This document shows positions 55,877 through 62,558 of a stretch of 64,000 nt of DNA, piece by piece (the first letter of the stretch is position 1; every line of letters begins with the position of its first letter). Location: assembly GCF_000472425.1 (NCBI RefSeq), contig NZ_AXAI01000006.1:310001-374000 (forward strand), in the 5' to 3' direction. Both the position numbers and the translations under genes were made by a program. The notes under the pieces are model-generated. The model saw only the letters and a program-made list of their open reading frames with translations, searched no databases and was not told the DNA's origin. This stretch comes from Bradyrhizobium sp. Tv2a-2. GTDB taxonomy: Bacteria > Pseudomonadota > Alphaproteobacteria > Rhizobiales > Xanthobacteraceae.

Positions 55877-57430
55877 ATGAGGTCCGGCATTTCGAACATG
55901 ACGCGCAGGCGGATGCGGATTTGGCCCGCGACCCTCGTCATTGCGGTTCTCGCCGTGCTGATTGGGCCCGTCGAGCAGGCGGTCGCGAGAGGAAGCGGCA
56001 GCGCGATCCAGCAGGTCGAGACGCGCAGCGCTGGCGAGCCGATCCTGGCCATCGTTTCCCTGCAGCGGCAGCGCATCACCATCTACGACGCCCAAGGCTG
56101 GATCTTGCGCGCACCGGTGTCGAGCGGCCAGAAGGGGCGTGAGACGCCTTCTGGAATATTTGCCGTCATCGAGAAGGACGCCGATCACCATTCAAATCTG
56201 TATGACGACGCCTCCATGCCGCACATGCAGCGCCTGACGTGGTCCGGCATTGCGCTTCATGGGGGGCCCTTGCCGGGATATCCGGCGTCCCACGGCTGCG
56301 TTCGGATGCCTTATGGCTTCGCTGAGCAGCTGTTCGATCTGACACAAATGGGTTTGCGGGTAATCATAGCTCCAGGTGATGCGGCGCCCGTCGAGATCGC
56401 GCACCCCGCCTTGTTGCGACCGAAGCCCGGCGCCGGTGCGCTGGTCCTTGCGCGGAATGCGGATGTGGCCGAGGCCACCTCGAAATTCAACCAGGCGAGG
56501 CTCGCGGCCGGGACGGCCTATCGGGAGGCGACGGCCGCCATGGTGCCGGTGCGCGTCGCCCAAAACCAGAAGCTCAGGGCGGAGACGCAATTGGCTGCCG
56601 CCGAAACCGCGCTGACCAACGCTACGACCGATGAGGCGAAGCAGGCAGCCGACGACGCCAAGGCGCAGGTGACCGCCAGGATCGCCGACCTGCAGACACA
56701 ACTCGACGCTGCGCAGGCCCAGTTGCGCCTGAAGGCCGATGCCCGTACTGCCGCGCGCGATGCGGTCGGCGCCGCGGAGGCCGCCCAGACCGCGGCGGCG
56801 GAAGCGGCGCGCCAAGCGGCACACGAACTCGATCCTGTCTCCGTCCTGATCAGCCGCAAGACCCAGAAGCTTTACGTGCGGCAGGGCTTTGAACCGATCT
56901 TCGACGCTCCCATAGCAATTGCCGATCCCGATCGTCCGATCGGCACCTATGTCTTTACCGCCCTGGAGCGGACCGGCGGGAACGATGACATCAAATGGAG
57001 CGTGGTTTCGCTGGAGGGAGCACGTCCGCAGACCGACGCCGTCGACTCCCGTGGCCGGCCCGCCGCGCGCAGTGGTCGCGATGTCGAGCCGATACTGGCG
57101 GTAGCGGACGGTGCCAAGGCTGCGCTCGATCGCATCACAATCCCGCAGGAGGTGCTCGAGCGCATTCCCGGAACATCGCCGCGATCGTCCATGATCGTGA
57201 CCGACGAGGCGCCGAGCTCCGAGACTTCGAAGGGCACCGATTTCGTGGTCGTGCTGAGCGACGAGCCGCAGGGTGGGATCAAGTTCCGCAAACGAGCGCC
57301 GGCGCAGGATTACCGCTACATCGGAACACGTTATCGCGCGCCGGCTTCGGGTGCGCCGGCTTCGGGTGCGCCGACCTGGGGTGCGCCGGCCTGGGGCGCA
57401 CCGGCTGGAGGACGTTTCTTCACCTGGTGA
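55877..57430 (+). CDS. L,D-transpeptidase with second degenerate YkuD-like domain
   Basis: A 517-residue exported protein. After a signal/anchor (IWPATLVIAVLAVLIGPVEQ) comes a YkuD domain (about 55-170) with the catalytic motif IALHGGPLPGY ... SHGCVRMPYGFAE, nucleophile Cys141. Residues about 205-315 are an Ala/Gln/Lys-rich coiled coil. Residues about 320-400 resemble the start of another YkuD domain (VSVLISRKTQKLYVRQGFEP, RPIGTYVFTALE) but no second SHGC motif is present. The tail is Pro/Gly-rich with 15-base DNA repeats. It probably cross-links or attaches to peptidoglycan. ATG 55877 has GGGGG upstream; GTG 55865 is possible. Confidence 0.85.
   Translation: MRSGISNMTRRRMRIWPATLVIAVLAVLIGPVEQAVARGSGSAIQQVETRSAGEPILAIVSLQRQRITIYDAQGWILRAPVSSGQKGRETPSGIFAVIEKDADHHSNLYDDASMPHMQRLTWSGIALHGGPLPGYPASHGCVRMPYGFAEQLFDLTQMGLRVIIAPGDAAPVEIAHPALLRPKPGAGALVLARNADVAEATSKFNQARLAAGTAYREATAAMVPVRVAQNQKLRAETQLAAAETALTNATTDEAKQAADDAKAQVTARIADLQTQLDAAQAQLRLKADARTAARDAVGAAEAAQTAAAEAARQAAHELDPVSVLISRKTQKLYVRQGFEPIFDAPIAIADPDRPIGTYVFTALERTGGNDDIKWSVVSLEGARPQTDAVDSRGRPAARSGRDVEPILAVADGAKAALDRITIPQEVLERIPGTSPRSSMIVTDEAPSSETSKGTDFVVVLSDEPQGGIKFRKRAPAQDYRYIGTRYRAPASGAPASGAPTWGAPAWGAPAGGRFFTW
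57338..57408 (+). repeat. 15-base coding tandem repeat at the transpeptidase C terminus
   Basis: About 4.7 copies of GCGCCGGCTTCGGGT-like units encode Ala-Pro-Ala-Ser-Gly and Ala-Pro-Thr/Ala-Trp-Gly repeats. Copies one and two are identical, three to five diverge. Copy number may vary between strains. Confidence 0.85.
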
Positions 57431-57469
57431 GCGCCAAGGTCGGGAAGAGCGACGACGGCAGGCGATCCG

Positions 57470-57616
57470 ATGATGGTTGGGGCTGCGATGGTATTCGTCG
57501 TCAGCGACATCGCTGACAGCATCGCGCACTACCGCGACGTGCTGGGCTTCGCTGTCACGTTCCAATATGGCGGTCCGACCTTTTATGTGGGGCCGCCCGT
57601 GCAACAAAGCGCATAG
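57470..57616 (+). pseudogene. Truncated glyoxalase/VOC-family fragment
   Basis: A 48-codon frame begins with the N-terminal VOC half-module (VVSDIADSIAHYRDVLGFAV, then TFQYGGPTFYVG) and then stops at 57616 after a few unrelated residues. A functional glyoxalase/bleomycin-resistance protein needs about 120 residues, so this is a remnant between the transpeptidase and CoA-transferase genes. Confidence 0.65.
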
Positions 57617-57708
57617 CCCCATACGTCGGCCGCGCTTGCCCTTGGGCGCCGGCTGCCGTTAGTTGGCCCGAGCAAACAAGATTTCGGCAAGTATTTCGGG
57701 GAGGACCA

Positions 57709-58911
57709 ATGGGCCCACTGCAAGGCATCAAGGTCGTCGACATGACCACTGTGCTGATGGGGCCCTATGCCACCCAGATGCTCGGCGATTACGGTGCCGA
57801 CGTCATCAAGGTGGAATCGCTCGAGGGCGACGTCACGCGGCTGATCGGTCCGACGCGGCATCCGGGCATGGGGCCGGTGTTTCTCAACACCAACCGCAGC
57901 AAGCGCTCGATCTGTCTGGACCTGAAGAAGCCGGCGGGGCGCGAGGCCGTGCTGCGACTGATCAAGTCGGCTGATGTGCTCGTCTATAATGTGCGGCCGC
58001 AGGCGATGGCGCGCCTCAATCTCGGCTATGACATCGTGTCCGAGATCAATCCGCGGCTGATCTATGCCGGCGTGTTCGGCTTCGGCCAGGACGGACCCTA
58101 TGCCACAAAACCCGCCTATGACGATCTGATCCAGGGCGCGACGGGACTGCCGGCACTGATGGCCCAGACGGGCGACGGCACGCCGCGCTATGTGCCGAAC
58201 GCACTGGTCGATCGTATTGTCGGCCTCACTGCAGTGGGCGCGATCTGCGCGAGCCTGGTCGAGCGCGAACGCACCGGACGCGGCCAGCGCGTCGACATTC
58301 CCATGTTCGAGACCATGGCCGGCTTTGTGATGGGCGACCATATGGGCGGTCTGACCTATGATCCGCCGCTCGACAAGGGCGGCTATGCGCGGCACCTGTC
58401 GCGCGACCGCCGGCCCTACAAGACCTCCGACGGCTATCTCAGCGTCATTGTCTATAACGACAAGCAGTGGGAAAGCTTCTTCAAGGCGACCGGCCGCGAC
58501 GATCTGCGCCGCGATCCGCGCTTTGCGACCTTCGCGGGCAGGGCGGTCAACATCGACTTCGTCTATGGCGAGCTCGCTCGCATTTTCGAGACGCGACCGA
58601 CCGCGGAGTGGATCGAGCTTCTGAACAAGGCTGACGTCCCTGTGATGCCCATGCACGACCTGCAAGGCATTCTCGACGACGAGCATTTGGTCGCAACCGG
58701 CTTCTTTCCGGTTGTCCAGCATCCGACCGAGGGACCGATCCGCAGCACGAAGGTGTCGGCCAATTGGTCTGAGACCAAGGCGGAACCGACGAGGCTGGCG
58801 CCGCGCCTCAACGAGCATGGCGCAGAAATTTTGCGTGAAGCGGGCTTTTCGCGCGAGGAAATCGAGAACATGATCCGCGATGGCGTGACCAAGCCGTCGC
58901 CTGCGGCCTGA
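57709..58911 (+). CDS. Class III (CaiB/BaiF) CoA-transferase
   Basis: A 400-residue family III CoA-transferase. Hallmarks are the N-terminal GIKVVDMTTVLMGPYATQML, DYGADVIKVESLEGD, the LDLKKPAGREAVLRLI segment and the active-site Asp region in KPAYDDLIQGATGL (about residue 138), followed by GRGQRVDIPMFETMAGF. It moves CoA between an acyl-CoA donor and a free acid, typically the activation step of a catabolic pathway. The start has GGGGAGGA upstream. The acyl-CoA dehydrogenase gene starts nine bases after its stop. Confidence 0.92.
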   Translation: MGPLQGIKVVDMTTVLMGPYATQMLGDYGADVIKVESLEGDVTRLIGPTRHPGMGPVFLNTNRSKRSICLDLKKPAGREAVLRLIKSADVLVYNVRPQAMARLNLGYDIVSEINPRLIYAGVFGFGQDGPYATKPAYDDLIQGATGLPALMAQTGDGTPRYVPNALVDRIVGLTAVGAICASLVERERTGRGQRVDIPMFETMAGFVMGDHMGGLTYDPPLDKGGYARHLSRDRRPYKTSDGYLSVIVYNDKQWESFFKATGRDDLRRDPRFATFAGRAVNIDFVYGELARIFETRPTAEWIELLNKADVPVMPMHDLQGILDDEHLVATGFFPVVQHPTEGPIRSTKVSANWSETKAEPTRLAPRLNEHGAEILREAGFSREEIENMIRDGVTKPSPAA

Positions 58912-58920
58912 GGGATAGAC

Positions 58921-60087
58921 ATGGACTTCGCGCTCTCTGCCAACCAGGAATCGATCCGCGATGCGGTCGCAAAGATCTGCGCGCGTTTCGACGACGCCTA
59001 TTGGCTGAAGAAGGACAAAGAGGGCGGCTTTCCCGCCGACCTGCACAAGGCGCTGGCCGACGCCGGCTGGCTCGGCATCTGCATCCCCGAGGAATATGGT
59101 GGCTCGGGTCTCGGCATCCTCGATGCCGCGATCATGATGCGCACGATCTCGGAATCCGGGGCCGGCATGTCGGGCGCGTCGGCGGTGCATATGAACGTGT
59201 TCGGCCTCAATCCGGTCGTGGTCTTCGGCACCAAGGAGCAATGTGCTCGCATGCTGCCGGGCATTGTCGACGGCCGCGAGAAGGCGTGCTTTGCCGTCAC
59301 CGAGCCCAACACCGGCCTCAACACCACGCAGCTCAAGACGCGTGCGGTGTTGAAGGGTGACCGATATGTCGTCAATGGGCAGAAGGTCTGGATCTCGACC
59401 GCGCAGGTCGCAAACAAGATCCTCCTGCTCGCGCGCACCACGCCGCTGGAGGAGGTGAAGAACCCGACCTTCGGCCTTAGCCTGTTCTATACCGATTTCG
59501 ACCGCAGCCGCATCACGGTGCACGAGATCGAAAAGATGGGCCGCAAGCCGGTCGACTCCAACGAACTGTTCTTCGAGAATTTTGAAATCCCGGTCGAGGA
59601 CCGGCTCGGCGAAGAGGGGCGCGGCTTCGAATACATCCTGCACGGCATGAATCCGGAGCGCATCCTGATCGCGGCGGAAGCAGTCGGGCTCGGCCATCTC
59701 GCGCTGTCGCGGGCTAGCGGCTATGCCAAGACGCGCAATGTCTTCAACCGCCCGATCGGCAAGAACCAGGCGATCCAGCATCCGCTCGCCAAGAACTGGA
59801 TGGAGCTGGAAGCGGCCTGGCTGATGACGCTGCACGCCGGCTGGCTCTACGACAAGGGCATGCCATGCGGGCCGGCCGCGAATTCGGCCAAATATCTCGC
59901 GGGCGAAGCGGGCTTCCGCGCCTGCGAGCAGGCGGTGATGACGCATGGCGGCTTCGGCTATGCCAAGGAGTTCCATGTCGAGCGTTACCTGCGGGAGTCG
60001 CTGATCCCGCGCATCGCGCCGATCAGCCCGCAGCTGATCCTGAGCTTCATCGCGGAGAAAGTGCTCGGCCTGCCGAAGTCGTATTGA
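58921..60087 (+). CDS. Acyl-CoA dehydrogenase
   Basis: A 388-residue flavoprotein with all three ACAD regions: the N-terminal helical domain (PEEYGGSGLGILDAAIMMRT), the beta domain (ACFAVTEPNTGLNTTQLKTR; VVNGQKVWISTAQVANKILL) and the C-terminal FAD domain ending MTHGGFGYAKEFHVERYLRE. It introduces a 2,3 double bond in an acyl-CoA. It is in one transcript with the CoA-transferase, which presumably supplies its substrate. Confidence 0.93.
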   Translation: MDFALSANQESIRDAVAKICARFDDAYWLKKDKEGGFPADLHKALADAGWLGICIPEEYGGSGLGILDAAIMMRTISESGAGMSGASAVHMNVFGLNPVVVFGTKEQCARMLPGIVDGREKACFAVTEPNTGLNTTQLKTRAVLKGDRYVVNGQKVWISTAQVANKILLLARTTPLEEVKNPTFGLSLFYTDFDRSRITVHEIEKMGRKPVDSNELFFENFEIPVEDRLGEEGRGFEYILHGMNPERILIAAEAVGLGHLALSRASGYAKTRNVFNRPIGKNQAIQHPLAKNWMELEAAWLMTLHAGWLYDKGMPCGPAANSAKYLAGEAGFRACEQAVMTHGGFGYAKEFHVERYLRESLIPRIAPISPQLILSFIAEKVLGLPKSY

Positions 60088-60114
60088 GATGGGGATATTT
60101 CTCGCCCTTCGTTC

Positions 60115-60156
60115 GTCATTCCGGGGCGCGCGAGCGACGCGCGAACCCGGAATGAC
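60115..60156. repeat. Palindromic repeat (GTCATTCCGGG type)
   Basis: Perfect 11-base arms GTCATTCCGGG and CCCGGAATGAC, with a second inner stem GCGCGCG/CGCGCGA. It lies between the acyl-CoA dehydrogenase and thiolase-like genes and could act as a processing site within the transcript. Confidence 0.8.
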
Positions 60157-60171
60157 GGAAGGTGAGGCCCG

Positions 60172-61305
60172 ATGAGCTATATCACCGGCGTTGGATTAAC
60201 CTCCTACGGCAAGCACGAAGGCTCGTCCTCGCTCGACCTGATGAGCCAGGCCGCCGCGCTGGCACTTGACGACGCCGGGCTTACGCGTGGCGAGATCGAC
60301 GGCATTCTCTGCGGCTACTCTACGGTGTCGCCGCACATCATGCTGGCGACCGTGTTTGCCGAGCATTTCGGCATCCAGCCGTCCTACGCGCACGCCGTAC
60401 AGGTCGGCGGCGCCACCGGGCTCGCCATGACCATGCTCGCGCACACGCTCGTCGAAGCTGGCGTGGTGCGGCATGTGCTGGTCGTCGCCGGCGAGAACCG
60501 GCTGACCGGACAGAGCCGCGACGCCTCGATCCAGGCGCTGGCGCAAGTCGGTCATCCCGACTACGAGGTGCCGCTCGGCCCGACGATTCCCGCCTATTAC
60601 GGCCTCGTGGCTTCGCGCTACATGCACGAATACGGCGTGACGCAAGAGGACCTAGCCGAGTTCGCGGTGCTGATGCGGCGTCACGCGCTTGGCCATCCCG
60701 GCGCGCAGTTCCATGACCCAATCACAGTTGCGGACGTGATGGCTTCAAAGCCCGTGGCGTTGCCGTTAAAGTTGCTCGACTGCTGCCCCGTCTCCGACGG
60801 CGGCGCCGCTTTCATTATAAGCCGCGAGCCGACCAATGCGGCGCGCGTGCGCATCCGCGGCTGCGCCCAGGCGCACACCCATCAGCACGTCACGGCGGCG
60901 CCTTCGCTCGACAGGCTCGGCGCCGAGATCGCGATTGCCAGGGCGAAAGCAGCCACAGGCATTGCGATCTCCGACGTGCGCTATGCCGCGGTCTACGATA
61001 GTTTCACGATTACGCTCGCCATGCTGCTTGAGGACCTGGGACTCGCCAAGCGCGGCGAGGCGGCAGCGCAGGTTCGCGCCGGTCATTTCTCGCGCGACGG
61101 AGAGATGCCGCTCAACACCCATGGCGGTCTCCTCAGCTACGGCCATTGCGGCGTCGGCGGCGCCATGGCGCATCTGGTCGAGGCGCATCTGCAGATGACG
61201 GGACGCGCCGACGACCGCCAGGTGCGCGACGCCTCGCTTGCGTTGCTTCATGGCGATGGCGGGGTGCTGTCCTCGCATGTCAGCATGTTCCTGGAGCGGG
61301 TGTGA
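60172..61305 (+). CDS. Thiolase-like protein lacking canonical catalytic residues
   Basis: A 377-residue thiolase-fold protein (starts YITGVGLTSYGKHEGSSSLD). The usual nucleophile site is AVQVGGATGLAM, with Gly80 in place of Cys; the His of the HDCF-type motif is Tyr275 in AAVYDSFTIT; and the GHP motif is SYGHCGVGGAM with His325 kept and Cys326 new. This pattern fits SCP2-thiolase-like proteins that work with a DUF35 partner, such as Ltp2-type retro-aldolases, rather than a thiolase. Its stop overlaps the DUF35 start by one base. The pathway substrate is unknown. Confidence 0.82.
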   Translation: MSYITGVGLTSYGKHEGSSSLDLMSQAAALALDDAGLTRGEIDGILCGYSTVSPHIMLATVFAEHFGIQPSYAHAVQVGGATGLAMTMLAHTLVEAGVVRHVLVVAGENRLTGQSRDASIQALAQVGHPDYEVPLGPTIPAYYGLVASRYMHEYGVTQEDLAEFAVLMRRHALGHPGAQFHDPITVADVMASKPVALPLKLLDCCPVSDGGAAFIISREPTNAARVRIRGCAQAHTHQHVTAAPSLDRLGAEIAIARAKAATGIAISDVRYAAVYDSFTITLAMLLEDLGLAKRGEAAAQVRAGHFSRDGEMPLNTHGGLLSYGHCGVGGAMAHLVEAHLQMTGRADDRQVRDASLALLHGDGGVLSSHVSMFLERV

Positions 61306-61691
61306 TGAGCGAGAAGCTTGCGGACTGGACGACAGGCGAAGCCGCGATCGTCTATCAAAGCTGCGCGGCTTGCGGCGCCAGGCAGTATTTCCGGCGCGGC
61401 TTCTGCGCCTCATGCGGTGCGACGGAACTGAGGGAACTCCGCGCCAGCGGCGAGGGGACAGTCTACGCGGCATCGCTGGTCTGCCGCGCTGCGACGCCGG
61501 AGACCAAGGCGCATGTGCCCTACAATATCGTGCTGGTCGATACCGATGAGGGCTTTCGCATGATGGCCCATGGCGACACGGATGTCGCCATGGGCGATCG
61601 CGTCACTGTACGCTTTGTTCAATTTGCCGGACGGGTTGTGCCTTGCTTTGCGAAGGCTTCTCAACCCGATAGAACAGAACGCTGGCGATGA
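61305..61691 (+). CDS. DUF35 OB-fold/zinc-ribbon partner protein
   Basis: A 128-residue protein with an N-terminal rubredoxin-like zinc ribbon (SCAACGARQYFRRGFCASCG) and a C-terminal OB-fold (SLVCRAATPETKAHVPYNIV, then MGDRVTVRFVQFAGRVVPCF). DUF35 proteins form a stable complex with thiolase-like subunits and help bind acyl-CoA. The start ATG overlaps the thiolase-like stop, showing tight coupling and probably a 1:1 complex. Confidence 0.88.
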   Translation: MSEKLADWTTGEAAIVYQSCAACGARQYFRRGFCASCGATELRELRASGEGTVYAASLVCRAATPETKAHVPYNIVLVDTDEGFRMMAHGDTDVAMGDRVTVRFVQFAGRVVPCFAKASQPDRTERWR

Positions 61692-61761
61692 CGAGCATTG
61701 CCGTCACCGCCAGCAAGTGCGCGAATGCCTCCGAGGTCGCCCTCCTGGTGGCATGCTTCAT
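61603..61761 (-). CDS. Possible small single-pass membrane protein
   Basis: A 52-residue frame: basic N terminus, one helix (FAHLLAVTAMLVIASVLFY) and a polar Gln/Lys tail. The ATG at 61761 has an excellent ribosome site (GGGAGGAGAGG). Its last 89 bases overlap the 3' end of the DUF35 gene on the other strand, so one of the two 3' ends may differ in vivo. No family recognised. Confidence 0.5.
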   Translation of the reverse strand: MKHATRRATSEAFAHLLAVTAMLVIASVLFYRVEKPSQSKAQPVRQIEQSVQ

Positions 61762-62026
61762 GCCTCTCCTCCCTAGACCTGGGCATGACTCATCGTTGCG
61801 CGCGAACGCGCATAGACAGTCAGATTTTACTCGGAACACCCCACGATTCGTATTCGCGTTATGTTGTCCCCACGCGGCGAATATCGACTGTACCAAGGTC
61901 GAACAGTAATACGGCGGCAATTTGACTCGGGCGTGTTGCTGTTGCGTCGCGCAGGCGATACTCGTTTACGGGATCAAAGCTTTGGAACTCAAAAGAGCCG
62001 GCCCGGAAACCCAAGGTGGAACATAG

Positions 62027-62554
62027 ATGGCCCGTATTGCCTATAGCGATCCAGCTAAACACAGCGACCGCACTCGCGAACTGCTCGGCAAGAACCGCAA
62101 CGCCAACATCTTCCGCATGATGGCGCATTCACCGAGTTATCTTGAGCAATATTGCCGGCTCGGCGGCGCCATCAGGCACAAGGGTGAGCTTGACCCGGTG
62201 GTGCGGGAGCTTGCGATCACGCGCACCGGGATTTTGTGCGAGGCGCCGTACGAGATCACAGCCCACAAACGCATCGGCAAGAATGTCGGCGTCACCGACG
62301 AGCAGAACGCGGCGCTGGAGAACTGGCAGTCAGCCACCTGCTTCAACGAGGTGCAGCGCGCCGCGCTCGCCTTCGCCGACGAGACCGTCAGGCTGCCGCG
62401 TGCCACCGACGCAACCTTCAAGGCGATCGCCGCCAAATTGACTCCCGGAGCATTGGTCGAGTTGCAACTCGCCGTCGGCTTCTATGTCATGACCTCGAAG
62501 TTCCTGGAGACCTTCAAGATCGACATGCAGCCGGCTTCGGAGGTGATCCCGTAA
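62027..62554 (+). CDS. Carboxymuconolactone decarboxylase (AhpD-like) family protein
   Basis: A 175-residue helical protein of the CMD fold (LDPVVRELAITRTGILCEAP, YEITAHKRIGKNVGVTDEQN, then VQRAALAFADETVRLPRA). There is a single Cys in the region where AhpD has a CxxC pair, so peroxidase coupling is unlikely and a decarboxylase-like or unknown role fits better. AAGGTGG precedes the ATG. It lies downstream of the acyl-CoA genes in the same orientation and converges with the glutaminase gene, stops four bases apart. Confidence 0.85.
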   Translation: MARIAYSDPAKHSDRTRELLGKNRNANIFRMMAHSPSYLEQYCRLGGAIRHKGELDPVVRELAITRTGILCEAPYEITAHKRIGKNVGVTDEQNAALENWQSATCFNEVQRAALAFADETVRLPRATDATFKAIAAKLTPGALVELQLAVGFYVMTSKFLETFKIDMQPASEVIP

Positions 62555-62558
62555 GACG

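Noticed and set aside
57583..59976. A 797-codon open frame on the minus strand.
   Set aside because: It is antisense to the CoA-transferase and acyl-CoA dehydrogenase, both strongly recognisable; long open frames on the opposite strand are expected at this GC content. The translation is His/Arg-rich and matches nothing.
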